Source: Patagioenas fasciata
Lineage: Eukaryota > Chordata > Aves > Columbiformes > Columbidae
Assembly (NCBI RefSeq): GCF_037038585.1
Contig: NC_092525.1
Span: forward strand, 26,872,367 to 26,936,366
Reading direction: 5' to 3'
DNA: 64,000 bases
Below the pieces are notes generated by a model. It did not search any database. It was given only the letters and a program-made list of their open reading frames with translations, and was not told the DNA's origin. Below are positions 36,501 through 51,100 of the stretch, piece after piece. Each line of letters starts with the position of its first letter. The first letter of the stretch is position 1. The position numbers and the translations under genes were made by a program.

Positions 36501-39500
36501 GAACTTAGGTTAAACTGTCTGTGTTCTCCAGGTGTTAGGATGTTCTATCAAGCCTGATGCACTTACCAAATCTTGACAATCATTTCTTTTCAATCATCTT
36601 AGCTTTACTCTAAGGACAACAATCAATTCCACAGAAAGATTTCCAGGGGAGACGCATGGATTTGCCTGTGCTGCCACCATCTTTTGTCATAATTCTCAAC
36701 AAGAAATGAACCCCCAGTGAATACCATAATGTTCATTCTGGGCCTTATTCAATGCCCACTAAAGCCAACCAAAAGTTTCATAGACTTGGGTAATGTTTTA
36801 CATGAGGCTCAGAGGTAGCCAATGACCATAAATCAGATAAGCGGTTTCATAAATTCTTCCCTCTCATTCAACTCTCTTGAGCTCTTATAAAAAGCACACA
36901 GTAGGTACAGCCTAATGAGCTAGATACAAAGTGTTAAAATATTATGCATCACTGTACACTAAAGCCAAAATCATGAAAATCCCTTCACGTGTGACAACAT
37001 AAAATTTGAGTCAAGGTTCACACAAACTAGCAGCATTACAATATTACGTTCCTGTTCATATTATGTCCGTTCTGCCACACACATCTAGTTACAGTCTCTG
37101 CTTTGAAAATCAGCAGTTACCTGTATGGCCAGAGAAAAAGGAAAGAAGCAAAATTTACACATATGAGAAAACATTATTTAAACAGCTAAGGGAGATATAA
37201 TGGACAGTCATCAAACAGCTGCTTCAGAAAGCAACAATATATTCAGCATTACTGCCTGAAAACTTAGGAATGAAGAAGACAAAAACAATTCCTGGCTGAA
37301 GTATAGACAAAGAAGATAACCCTCCCATAGGAGCACAGCATGATAAGTAGCCACAGGGAGAATCACTGTGATCAGTCAGAAAGGCAGGAGAGTTATTAGC
37401 TTAGCCCTGAACCTCCTACTTAATGTGGGGCCAGTGGTGATAGTTAACAGACCCTGGCTAAGGTGACAAGCTTTGGACCTGCTTGAAGAAATCCAATTGA
37501 GAAGCAGCCATGAGGAACAACAAGCTAGAAACAGATGTTCGAGCTACCAGGAGGTGCACACATTTAACCTGAATATGTAGAAAAAAAATATTATTTTCTA
37601 TAGATAGTGATTTCTTCTCCTTCTGCAGCTCAGGTACTGTCAGATCTCATTATCCCCAGCTAAAGTGTTTCCTTCACGTTTTGGAATAGATCTTAAATCC
37701 AAGCAGAACCGTTGGAGTGACAGCTACTGAATGAACAATTCAAGGCACCAGATTGATATACCAAAGATAATTTTAGTATTCAAGCAAAACAAGGCTAAAC
37801 TCACAGGAAGAAAAAAAGTTAAATTTCAACACAGAGTTAAAATAACTACTAATACCCATTTAACCAAGCATAAACCATCAGGAAAGCAAGCTTGCTTGCA
37901 GTTGTCAATTCATATTTAGCAACTAATGTTGATTACATATACTTCTATCAATAAATACCTAGACCACTGCAAAAACAGGACAGGAACGGGAGCCAATTAC
38001 ACTCAGGCAATTGTGCCAAATACAACAAACAAAATGTCAAAGTCTTAAGCTATTCTTTTGTGCATCTCCAGGCTCCATAGCATATAAAGGAGAGTACAAA
38101 AGCCCTATGGGATGTTAATATCATATATACAATATATACTATGGTGTACATTTTCCTTTGCAGTTCTATAAATCTCATTAACATTCATGAAAACTATATA
38201 TGCACCTCAAGAGAAGAAAATGCCCCTCTATGTTGATTTTTACAAGAAATTTACTATTCTCAACACAACATATGCCTGTTCCAGATTTCAAACACATCTC
38301 ATTTTAGGGACATACAACATCCCTAAGTAGTTACTGATAAATTTGTTTCTGGGTCTAAATTAAAAAGTAAAATTAATATGTATTAGAGAAACTAATACCA
38401 TTGACTCTGATTGCAAAAGCCTATCCCCAAGCTTATGAGGAACAGTGAAATATCTTTACAACCAACATTTTCTTCTATGCCTTTTTTAACTTCTAAGGCA
38501 GTATAGCTTCAGGGGATAGGAATAAATTAAACTACTCTTTCAGCCTCTTAATTTTATGTATTGAAAACAAGCTCAAGTGATATGACTTTATGTTCTCTTT
38601 TGCTGCCATTTCCAAAGCCAATAATCTCAGTAATTTCCAATATAATAATAAAATAAGAAGTCCCTGGCTAAAGAATTTTTTTCACCACTTTTAATTAAGG
38701 TAGAGTATGATAAATTACTCTGGTCATTAACTTAAAACAAAATCAAGGATGTTTTCAGTTGCCTTTCTCCATTTAAGTAATATTATAGGCAGGGAAAAAA
38801 GGGCATGAGTACATAAAATTAAAACCTTCAGTATCTAATAAAAAAGGTACCAACTTTGAAAGATATATAAACTCCATGGGGAGATATGAAACTTTTCTTC
38901 ATTCTTAATTCTTCTGAGTTCTAAATTCTCAAAAATTGGATGTCAATGATAGCTGGTTTTCCAAATTGTAAGCTCTTAGAGCTGACATAATGATATACAC
39001 ATTTTTGTTACATATAGCTTCGTAGTACAGTGTTTCTTACAAACCCAAAGCAAAGCTTTTTCAATATCTGCCTTCAACTTGTTTTAAATAACAATAATTT
39101 GGGGAATATCTGGATAAAATATTTCTTCATAATGTAGCATCTACTTCAGGTGAACTCAGTGGTCAAAAGGCCAGACATCTACCTTTATTTTCATATATAA
39201 TTAAATATTTCATTTCAACCACTTCAGGAAGCTACCAACTTCTTCCAGCAGAACAACAGTACAACTGCTCTAAAATAAAAAAATATTTATTTTTTAAAAG
39301 TTATGTTAAAATAACTAGGAGGTCCCAAACTTTAAGAAACGAATCATCATGTTCTAAAGCAGAGTGTAAAAAAAAAAAAAAAAAAGAAAAAAAGGCTGAA
39401 AGACAATGGATTCAGGCAAGAAATGTCAACATGTCTACCCTGGATTTTGCTAGTCCAGGAGATCAGGGGTGCAGATAAAGAAAATCAACTAGTTTCTACA

Positions 39501-41700
39501 ACCATTATCATGCAAGGTAGCATTAGGATTAGCACACTGTCATTTTAAGTTGCCTTGTCACATCAAATGCCAATTTATAGTTGGGTCTGCTAGAGGCACC
39601 CACAGCCAAGACTTAAAATGCATACATCCGGATCACACCAAGAAGCTGTGGTTGTTCTGCAGCTACTTGCCACGAACTGCAGTGATATATTTTCATCAGA
39701 GATCAGCACTTCTGTTACTAGCATTAGTAACACAACCAGCTTTCTAGTGATGAAAGGACTCTCGACTCCAAACCATGCAACAATTAAATTCCTTATTTTG
39801 AACAAAGGTCCAATACAAACTCCTCTTGTGAGCCTGGAAACCATACCAGTACATTATTTAAAAATCGGATTTAAAAAAAATAAAAATTCTGATGTTCGCT
39901 TCCATAGGTGAGATAAAGAGAAAGGTTAACAGCACATAATGTACAAAACAAGACAGATCTTTGGAACAAGGATCAGCTTTCTGGTTTTGTGGATGTTGAC
40001 TCATGACTGGACACCTTAATTACTGCTTTGATAGCAATCAAAACCAGTGAGTTCATTATATTATCACACTGTATCACTGAGGGCCTTTTTGCCTACAAAA
40101 GTAATTCTTGTTTCAGGGTTTGGTTTTTTACAGGCCTAGCATGCTAGAGAGAAGGGATATAAGTTGAAAATGTAACTCAAATTTTCATGTAAAACAATAT
40201 ATAAAGATCCTACGGGTTTAGTTACCCTCTCCAATCATTCATCCAAGTTGGATGCCGCTGCTTCAACATACATAAAGCAAAAAAAAAAAAAAGTTCACTA
40301 ATTACACGTTGAATCTTCTTATATTTAAGTATGCATATGACAATCAACTTAATACAGTGAAGTAATCAGTTAAATATTTGTGGGCCTGTCCTCCGGCTGA
40401 ATGTGAATGCAAGTACCAACAGTTTGAAGAATCCCCAAAGCACTCCTTTCAGCCAAAGTGGGTTCTAGTTAATGTGTGACCGTGCATAACTAGAAATTCA
40501 AAGGGAGTGATGAGTATATTATATGATATTGCGACTGTGAAATTCTTCAGCCTCAGATTGGCTCACAAGTACTGCCTCTAATACTTCTGGGTCAAATCTG
40601 TGCATATGTTGGAAATTCCTAGAAATATGGATGGTAATTTTACAGGTTTACTCCATTGGAACAGTGGACAGGTTTGAGGATTACAAAGTAGGTGCCATGA
40701 ACAGTACTTTGAGCAGCCACATTTAAAATAATTATAATTACATGAAATTACAAACATGAGGAAATCTTCACAGCACTTTGCTCCAATGGAAGCCTGGCTG
40801 CTTCCATAATGCAGCTGGAAGTCTGGAAGTATAACAGACAATTATCCACAAAAGTCATTAAAGCTGCGAAGGTTTCCTCTGCCTGCAATTCTAAATACAC
40901 ACTCGTGTGAATTCCAACACTTTTGAACTGCTTTGCAAGCATGGTTATAAACTCCAAGTGGCCAAGCATTATCCCTATTAACCAGTGGAGAAACTAAAGG
41001 CAAATAGAATTACCTAACACCATTACTCCACAGAAGGACCTAAAAATTGCCTGTACTTAAGTACTAATCAATGCATAGACTCAGTTTTCGTATGTCCGAG
41101 TGACTGGTTTTACACAGCTATCAGATAACTTGCAAGTTACTCTCACAAAGTTTCTTCTGTAACTAAAAGAGCTGAGATAACAGACATTTTAGTATCTGTC
41201 AGCCTGTCCTGCTGTGCTCCCTATGTAATTTCCATGTGTTTTTCTGGTTCTATGTATGGCACCAGACTTAGACTGCATATATTATTTTTTTGCTTCGCAG
41301 TTCCTTGAAAAGTTATTTCCCAGTTCTCCATCATTTCTTATTTGAATGTAGCTTATCTGGCTTCTAAATTTGAGGTAGACTTTCTCACTTTCTATTTCAG
41401 TACTTCTAGCAGAACACTCACTAAGAATCAGATTATTAGGATCTAACAAATAATCAACATCCATATGAAATCCTAAGTGCGTCCAGCAGGATCTAAACAA
41501 TATACTTCAGCTACCAAAATATAGTTATGCAATGCTTTATTTGTTAGTGAGGCAGATACAAGTCACACAGCACACACAGGACACCAGAATCATCTTCAAC
41601 ACAACAGGCAAAGTTCTAAAAGAATAAAAGAATCCACTCTGGGGAAACCAAAGGGTAAAGACTTCCCTGCTGGCTCTCCATGAAGGGGAGCGGAGGTATT
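30600..41700. other. ZNF281-KIF14 intergenic DNA, central part
   Basis: These 11 kb of AT-rich DNA have no supported gene. Small items are a CR1-like 8-bp tail relic at 30968-30984, an octamer-type ATGCAAAT at 34004-34011 within a very AT-rich stretch (about 33850-34780), a 179-codon open frame at 35330-35869 (discussed as a finding), an A-run at 39368-39393 and another near 40279-40293. No RNA gene is recognised. Confidence 0.5.
39368..39393. repeat. Poly(A) run
   Basis: There are 18 A residues, one G and seven more A residues. No retroposed coding sequence is recognisable immediately upstream on the plus strand, so this is listed only as a homopolymer. Confidence 0.8.
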
Positions 41701-41764
41701 TAAAAAAAACCAAACAAACAAGCAAACAAAAAAACCCACACAACAAAAGACGAAAAACCAACAC
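41701..41764. repeat. A/C-rich low-complexity tract beside CR1
   Basis: About 64 bp of AAAC- and AACA-like units end exactly where the CR1 similarity starts. The tract may have provided the A-rich target for insertion or may have expanded afterwards. The minus-strand Phe/Cys/Leu-rich frames across it reflect composition. Confidence 0.7.
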
Positions 41765-41766
41765 AG

Positions 41767-42114
41767 GTGGGTGACCTTATTAATGTTTACAAATACATAA
41801 AGGGTGAGTGCCACGAGGATGGAGTCAGGCTCTTCTCAGTGGCAAACAATGATAGGACAAGGTGTAATGGGATCAAGCTGGAACACAAGAGGTTCCACTT
41901 GAATTTGAGAAAAAACTTCTCAGCGAGGGTGACAGAGCACTGGAACAGGCTGCCCAGGGAGGTTGTGGAGTCTCCTTCCCTGGAGACATTCAAAGCCCGC
42001 CTGGACACATTCCTGTGCGACCTCACCTAGGTGTTCCTGCTCCAGCAGGGGGATTGGACTGGATGATCTTTTGAGGTCCCTTCCAATCCCAAACATACTG
42101 TGATACTGTGATAC
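41767..42114 (+). mobile_element. CR1 LINE, 5'-truncated, sense
   Basis: This is a 348-bp sense copy of a CR1 3' end. The frame from 41767 to 42030 encodes 87 residues matching the extreme C-terminus of CR1 ORF2 reverse transcriptase, including [30 protein letters not shown] and [17 protein letters not shown]. It ends in LDTFLCDLT and a stop codon. The short 3'UTR follows (ggactggatgatctt, then ggtcccttccaatccc). The element finishes with the 8-bp tail ACTGTGAT repeated at 42097-42114. The retained frame and intact tail suggest it is younger than the copy at 4604-5386. It is severely truncated and cannot be active. Confidence 0.92.
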
Positions 42115-45100
42115 AACCACTTTTCTTGTAAAACTATAGGCTAAAATTCCCACCAAGACTGAAGGTCATTGCACCTCACCATGATGAGCTACATTTAGTG
42201 GCTTATCACAGGACAGAGTGGAAAAAAAAAAACAGACAACACAAACCCACCAATCTATAGGTACCACCATCTCTAATATCTCTAACACAAATACCTAAAG
42301 TCAATATACAAAGAAACAAGGAGAAAACAAATGTCAGCTCCACGTGCCCTTGCTTTTGTGTGCTTATGTCAGCTTTCTACTGTCATTTATTGTGCAATAA
42401 AGCTAAGATGCCTTGTTTTCAACTCCACTCAAAATATAATCTCCTGATCTGATTCTGTTTATTACCAGTTTGAACATTTTCTATCCTAAAAGGTATCCTA
42501 ACAACATTACTGACCCAAACATTAATTCCTAAAAAGGCGGTATTGTCAGTTTACTGATGCAGATTCCTTTTTCCTCTAAGTAATCACACTAAAAATTCTC
42601 CTAAAAGGATAAGTGAAGGTCTTGCTCACAGAACCTCCTTCCCTCAAATAAGAAATTCATAGTCCAAGATCTAGGCAGCACGTTAACTTTGGAAATTTAT
42701 AAAATTAAACCTAAATGCCTTTTTACATTAGAAAAGGAGCATAAGTCTATTTAAAAAAATAAAAGTATCTAGATGATTCCCACAGTAAACCCTTTTTAAA
42801 CTTGATGACCTGTTATTTTGTCATCTTCGGTCATCATGTGTTTCATGGAGTATTGCATTGAATGGAAACAACAGAAAGAAATTTCAAAATATTTTACATC
42901 TATACTTGAAATGCAGATGCGTGTCTCTCACAAATGATTGGTGTGTTTAAAGTACAAAGTTGATTGACACATGCTTTTACTTAATGATGGTAATTACAAA
43001 GAATAACAACTCCAAACCACATCTGTTCAATGTAACAATCTTGTTGTGCTATGCAGATTACATTGAGAGCTGTCAGAAATGCCAATTTTGCCACAAATCA
43101 TGCATAAGCACATTTGTAAGACAAGAAACAGATTAATAAGCATCAACACTTTTCTGTAAACACTTGCTGAAGAGAATAAAAGCTGTTACCACTGAAGGAA
43201 ATGATACAACAGTGGATGCTTTCTCTATCAAGCTTGAAATAAGAAATCACAGGAAGGACAAAAGTGCAGGCTGGATCCCCAAAGAACAAGTCCCCCTTGT
43301 AGCAGATCAAGATGTGGAAAACTCAACCACCACATTTCATGTGAACAATATTTAAATCACATTTACTCTTCTCTTTTGATCAGTTCTCATGTTTTTTCTA
43401 TAGCAAAGGAGCATGGAATTACAGGCAAGCAGTCATATGATCTCAGCCAAGTCATTAATGTAACATGACTTTGTTTGCTTTTGTATGACAGAAGACATTA
43501 CAAGATACAGCTGACATACAACTGTAGAATAAATAAATACCATGATTTTTTTTAAAAAAAAAGGTTCTTAAGATATGTTCATCAATAATATATATTTTAA
43601 AATGGAAAGAAAAGATATTTTTTTCTTAAAAAATCTCTTTAAGAAGAAGTTTTCCACTAATGTGACTTAGTTGACTCTATATAATCACCACAGGAACTGC
43701 AGGTGCACATATAACAGAAAATTAAAAATCTTTTTGGTGTAAGTATTTATTTTCCAAAATTGTCTGAGCTTGTTCATAGACTGGCACAGCTGATAAACTG
43801 CATACTATCTTTAGTGGATCAGTTAGACGTCCTGGAGAGTTGGCCAGAGGTCAGACCTGTGCGCATCATTTGCCTTTAAGTTTAGCTTTAAGTTGCCTGA
43901 GTTTACACACTTTTAAAAAAATATTTATTGATAATGCTGATACAGCTGGCTCAGGCATTTAAAGCATACAGATAAGCCAACAATGATTTACATCACACCC
44001 TGAGATTTCATAAAGAGACTATTTACCACCTGAGTATTATAATCCACAAAATGTCTAGAAATAGTAGTACAATTATTTTCATGCTCTAGGCTTATTCAGT
44101 TTCCAATAAAATGGACAAAATACTTTTGTGCTAATAGGAGAGATCTTACAGAACATTAAGTCTCATATCCTGCAATACTTTTCTTTACTAGGCAATCCTC
44201 CTCAAATCCCTGAAGCTACATACAAAGTTTGGATCCAGCCCTTATTTTGTATAAAATCCACATACCTCCAGTTTGCTGTTAAAACTGCACAATCCCATAT
44301 CAAGCTACCTAGCTGTGTACGTGATCACACTCAAGATGACAGTTCCCAATAAGAAAACCAGGGAAATATTTTCAAAACGTATTTAGAACTTCGAAAACTT
44401 GTCCTTATAAACACCTATAAAATCTACTGAACATAACAGCAAAAATGGTAGCTATCAGAATTTTAAACATATAGAAGCATTGCTTCTACCAATCCATTAG
44501 CAATAAAATTAACAATCAGTGATTGTTTCTGCTTGACAGTTGCAATAGTCATATCATTTAGCCAGCGGGTTTGCAAACCGTGTCGCTGTGCAACCCAGGG
44601 TTGAAAGTTCTTGACTAAGGAGCGCACCTGCCCATCAAACCATTGTTGAACCCTCTCTCCAGGGTCTAGCGCAGCCTGCTTCCTAGTGCAGCAGGAAAGG
44701 ATTTGCTAACAGAATATTCTTCATCACAGCAAATATGTAAGCCTGAACAAATTCTCTCACAAACAGCTGCTTCTATGGTATCTTGGCATTTGAGTAAAGG
44801 ATTTGCAGAAATTCCACAGGGAAGGAGGTACTTTAAAGGCTGCCCGGGAGTGTGATAGGGCTACAAGAAGAGTGAAGAGGCACAGCTGTGACAGCTGAGA
44901 GCAGGATAAGCTGCCACTGATCTGTTTCTATGCTTATCACAACACCCATTAATCAATTCCAATCACAGCAGGCCCACCAACTAAACTATACTCCACCTCT
45001 CAAAAACTGACTACTCAGCCTTGTAATCCTCCTGGAAAATTGTTCATCTGAAAAAATAGCAGAGTGACTGTGTTATTTAGTTTATTTAAAAAAAAAAAAT

Positions 45101-48100
45101 CTATTTTATTTGCATTTAAAAACAAAACAAAACAACAAACAGAATATCCACAGGCCTTTCTTCCCCAAAAAATATTCAAAATTTAACTTACTTGATTTTC
45201 TGTGTGTAATTTTAAATGAAAAGAAAGCATTTCCATGCTGCTTTTGCAAAGGGGTGCCATAGGTGCTAATTTTAGTGAACTTAAAGTCAATGGCAGACCA
45301 ATAAGTCTGTATCTTTAAGACAATCTAGGATATAAATAGTTTTTACTGTATCATTTTAAAGTCTATTTAAACGTAGTTCTCATTATTAGAAAAAATTACA
45401 ACTAGAATTACATTAAAAGTGTCAGAATACACAAATATACAGAATGCATCCAGTTGCATTAACTGAAACGCAATTAGATACATTCTAGTTGATGACAGAT
45501 TTCCTATTATTTTAAAAATTTGCTTTAATAAGTGTACTTCCCATAGACATTAAAGCTATCCTGAAATTCAGTTGTATTCTGAGCAAAAGGCTGAAGGGAC
45601 ACCGCTGCAAATTTTTTTATACATCACCAGCTCATCTGGATGTGCAAATTTTGCAGGTTTTGGAGTAGTCTAATTTGTTCAGTACACAAGTTGCAGTAAT
45701 ATTTGTTCACTAGAAAACTGAGTCAGCAGTTCTGTAATTTGTTTGCCTGTTCCCTATTTTTCTAGTAATTAATGCATTTTACAATTCGTGCTTTTGTTGA
45801 CCCCAGGTCTATCTACACTGAAACAAAGTTGCAGGTTCAGAAAATATAAGATCAATTGATTAAAAGCAGAACAATGAAGAATATTTCTACATATTGCAAG
45901 TTCCACAAGAAGTTAAAGGATAAAATAGAAACACCTTTCCATAGATTTTAGAAGGTGAACCTGCCTGAGATTGCTCTGAACAAGGAGTGAAGATATCTGA
46001 ATTTCCAGCCCCCAGTGCTCTCTGTGACATAGAATTCAGTCTGGTGTTGACAGGCCAGAAGCTTTAAACTCCACCAGGCATCAAAGCAAACACTTAATCA
46101 GAAGCCTGGCTACTTAAAGCTACCACTTGGAAGGATTAAGTGCACTTTGTCTATCTCTTTGCAATGTCACTTTAAAGCTTGGAAGGAGGTTTTCAGAATA
46201 ACCAAATAGATTTAGAAGCCAGAGGCACTTTACTTTGTCTTGGTATCTCTGCACCCAAAGAACGTGGCAGGTTTTGGAAAATCTCCCAGTATAATACACC
46301 ACTTTAATAGCTGCCTTATTTATGCAGCTGTCACGTCATTGAAGAACTGTAGTGAACCTTTTTATAAAAAACTGTGTATTTTAATAGTGATATGGGTTTA
46401 CAAGAGCTAGACGCCTGTTGTGACATTTATTCAATCTTACTAATTGCCAGAGAATGGCATAGATATTGGCAAAGACCATATTACAAATATATGCAATTTT
46501 TAGGGCTTCAAAACATGTATTTGCTGAAAGTTGCTATTATTTACACAGCACCAACAGTTTCATAGTTGATATGTAAGGAAAAGAGAAAGCCTGGCATAAT
46601 TACTGACTATACAACAGCACAGAACATCAAACAGCAAAATTTATTCTAGTTATTCAAGGAAGCAGTAGCCCACAATTACCACTGGCAAGTAATTTGCTTA
46701 ACTGTTGCATTTTAAATTTATTAAATATGATAGTGTCAACCATCAAAGTGTCAAGAGAGGTCTTTCATGTTAAACTTAAATCTCTTTTATTACCAGGACA
46801 CAATTCTGAAAGAGTCTGTGGTGTTCATGTAATACATACTATCATGTAATATCACTTGTAATATCATAAAATATACTTTAATGCTCATTATTAAAGTTAT
46901 TTTGACAAACAGATAACTATGCTATATCTATTAGCATTGCAGAATGGACACAGTAAAGATGCTGGGGAAATTAGGAATTCGGAATCAAATAATATAGGTA
47001 ATATGGTATTTGTAACTACTTTGCTAACCCTATGAAAAACTTGGTAAGTATGACACAACTGCTATTCATTTTAACATGCATTACCTTCCTACCTTTCGTT
47101 ACCTTTGTCATATTGAAGGTTTAAGAACTTTCTTTTTCCTTCCTTGACCTCCCTTCAAAATGGGTACAAATCACTATTCTTGTAGATGGCATTTCTAGGA
47201 ATAATAGCATAATGTAAAAATATTACGTGTGTAATATAAAGGAATTTCGATTCTCAGGCCCTGCCATAGTTTCCAAATTAAGGTTTTTTTCCCCCACTTG
47301 TTTTCAGCTAGTTTTCCTCTACATTGGGAAAATGCCTACTACATAGTAAGCATTTACACAATTTAAATCTTTACTTAAGGAAATTCCTGATGCAGCCTCT
47401 GCAGTGGCAAACTAAAAAAGTTTCACCCTCTTTAAACTACTTTTACAATCTGGTTTTGCATTTACACTAAAATGTAAATGTCTATATATTTCTCATGTAA
47501 AAATAAACAAGAAAAAATAAAAAATTGCTTCCAGCAGACAAAGCACTGGCTAAGACACCACAGAAAGTATCAACCTAGAGGTCTGTATCTCATGAAGATG
47601 GAATACAACAATGTGCTCTGAATATTGTGACATTTGAAAGTATAGAAATAATAAAAAACAGATCAGATGTGCATGCACATAAGAATGTGCTTACTCTATA
47701 AAGAAAACATACTAGCATGGAAATCCATTACATACCAGGTTTAGAAGAATCTAATAAGAATCACTAGCTTCTCAGTCATAAACCACTGTTCTACATGAAT
47801 ATGGCTTTTATGGACCTCCCTTAATCACAAGCAGTGCATTGATAGGCTGTCAAAAGATATGTCTACAGCTCCCAGTTTATGCAAATACTCAAATGTTATT
47901 ACCTGAAAAAGTGACTGCAAAAATAATCTTATTCAATCCAAAACCCAACTTTGTCCAGAGTTATATTTTTTATTCTATAGTAACAGAAGTTTTACATCTC
48001 ATTGTGACTACACAGTCCAAACAGAAATGGAATAAGGAACTGGTGCACTGCACTGCCCACTGAATTATTAAGTTTCTATTGAAAATGCCTGGCAGATGAC

Positions 48101-51100
48101 TCCTTCCTCACAACAGACATAGGAAATGAAGACATTTTGTGACAGGGGAATTTCTATTAAGTAGTAGTCATCCTAATGCTGTGTAACTAAAAAGTATCAG
48201 CATCCTACTAAATATATGGCTGTCACATTCTAACACCTAAACAAAGCAGAGAAATAGCTAGGAGTCACATTATGCCTTTAGCCTCAAAGAAACTTCCCAA
48301 TTTAAGTTAAACATACCACCCACAAGAACTTGTTTTTACGTTTAACTTCTTCTATGCAACATTCAATGTTACCGAAATACTAGAATTTTCAATACTGTTT
48401 ACAAAACAGTTCTTTAGGTACTATGAACAGCAAGTTCTTTCAAGGATTTTTTATTCCATGTTTGGAATTTTCTTTTTCTCTGAAAGCTCCAATTATTTGA
48501 GAAATCGGGAGAAAGGGCAGCTATGCTGTTTTGCACCTCTGTGCCTTTGTGAAGAACAGACCGCTGATGTCTTTACTTCTTTGTGCAGAGAATGCTGGCA
48601 AATGCCCTTTCAAGATAGAGCATTACTTGGTTAAAGCACATAGCACAGAACGATCTTTATTCTCTGGACGTCAGAGCCAACCACAGTGTTGCCAGTGCGG
48701 TGTCTCATAAATGTGTTTTATGTTTTGTATGTCTTACTGAAGTCTCATCTTTCCTAGACCACTGCTGTAAACTAATAGCCTCAAGCAGAATGAAAAGGAG
48801 CCATTAAACTGACAGATTAAAAAGCAGGTTCCACTGGGGTTCTAGGTGCTGTAAGGACAGCCACACATATTCATTTAACATCGATATTAAAAAGCACAGG
48901 CAAGCAAAACTGCAGGGCCTACCTACATGCAGCGCTCCTAAGTTCAAGTAATAAAGCCTGCTTCACCTAGTGCTGTTGACAAGGATGTTGTCTACAGCCG
49001 GTTTGTAGTTAACTGCAAGTTCCTCTGCAGTGTTACAACGGTATCCATGCAAAGTGTGTACTAAGTTAATAGTTAAACTTTTGCAACAACTTAGATATAG
49101 ACTATTCCCTAAAGGTTAAAAAAAAAAAAAAAACCACCAAACCAAAACCTCAGCTAAGCAGATCCTCCTGAACAAAGAATCTATTTCTTCAATAAGAAGG
49201 GTTTATAAGGATACAATTATACCACTGATTTGCTTTGCAGCTGAGAGATAGGAGCCATCTAGCCTACTTGAACACTTTCTGCCCCATCTATTGAATAAGA
49301 AATAGTTTCTCACCTTTGCAAAGCACTTTGAGATCTACTAGATGAAAACACTGTTGATTTTCATGCCACTCCAGCCACGGCGGAACAGGAGATAATATTA
49401 CGATGACTCAATAGCATCAAAAGTTGGAGACATCGAGCTGCAGCTATTATGATTCAGCTACATTAGTATTCTGCAAAGAGAAATCCTCTCTTTAAATTAT
49501 ATCTATCAAGAAATGTACCTACTTTTGGCCTCCTAAAAACAAAGCCAAAATACATGAAAAAGCAACTCCCAGCTCTAAGTGCAAGACTTGATATATAAAT
49601 TAGGAGATACATCCAAATTAATATCTTATTGATCTGTCTGCAAAATGCGTAATACTTAATATTGCACATTAGTTGAAAAAAAATTTAATTATTTTTACTG
49701 TTGCTTTCATTTCATACCTAGTCATAGGTTTTACTTATGCCTTTATTCCATTGCAATGCTACTAAAACACAGACAAAACAATTCTAGAAGAATCCCATGC
49801 TACCAAAACAGTTTATAAAATAGTTCCTAAACTTCCACCCCCCACATCTGATTTACAACCTCATTTTCACAAGAACCATAGGCAAGGGTGGAGAAAGATA
49901 GGTATAGTTTATCTCAAATCTTCTTACACATTTGGATACAGCTTGAAATTATGATCTAAGTCACGCTAACAAACACCAGGGATTATTTTAAACAAGAAAC
50001 AAAAAAGTTACTAACTAAATAAATAATTCTTGAGTATTGAGTTTCTCTGGAAACATCGACAGGTTTTCCTAACAATACTTCTCTTATTCAGTACAAATAT
50101 ATGAACCTTACTAAACCTGTTTCACCCTTAGAATGCTTTTACAACAATAACTATTTACAAAGTCAACCTGTTAAAAAACGAAAGATTATAAGCTATTTCT
50201 TACCTACCAGTTGTAACAAGAAACACCAGAATTTCTGAGTTCCATTCTGAGTTTCATCCTCAACCCACCATGTGACTTGTGAGAGAGAAAAGGAGGAATA
50301 AGGAGCCATCCAAGCCCCTGTGCAGCAAAACATTAGTTTATTTGTAAGCATTTTGGTGATTAGAACTGGCTGAAAAATGAACTTGAAGTTAAATAGGCAA
50401 GATTTGCTTCACTGGGCTATAATCTCTCCTAGCTTTACATTTTCCAATATCAAATCTGAGCTAATAATTTTTTCTGTGCTATTCATGCGAACATCACATG
50501 TAAAGTTATTCCTTGAGACTGATTATATGGTTAGGCCCCCTACTTGAGAAGTGTAGTTGCAATATTGATAAAAATGGGGTTTGAGCTATATTTTGCACAA
50601 ACAAAATTACATGTTTGGTTTTTTTTAAATAATAACTTTAATGCACTGAAAATGCTAAACTAACAATGTGAAAAATAATTCTAAGCTAGTACACGTTTTT
50701 GCATATAACAACAGCTATCTTCATCATTACACCTATAATACAGCTGTTGTATAATTACTTAAGGAAATATATAACAGAAGTTATCCTATAAACTATAGGA
50801 ACTATAGTTCATAAACTATAAACTATACAAAACCTATACAAACTCCCTCATTTTTCTAGAGAAACTAATTTTTTTTTACAAATACAGTATGAGTGTAAAG
50901 TTTTAGGTGGCAATGAGATTCCTTCCGTGTCTTGTTAGGAGATGCTGCTTAAAAAGCTCATGAGGGGTGCACCCTTGTGAAACACTTCCATCTCGTGGCT
51001 GCAATCGGAACACTACCAACTGCTGCAGTAAACTACAATGTGCAATACAAACAGCTGGGACCGTCTTGTAGTAAACAGCCCTCTAAGGAATAGCTTAATC

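Noticed and set aside
43164-43355. 63-codon plus-strand frame with fairly balanced, coding-like composition
   Set aside because: Short, no recognised family, no flanking splice sites or promoter. Noted only for a possible similarity search.
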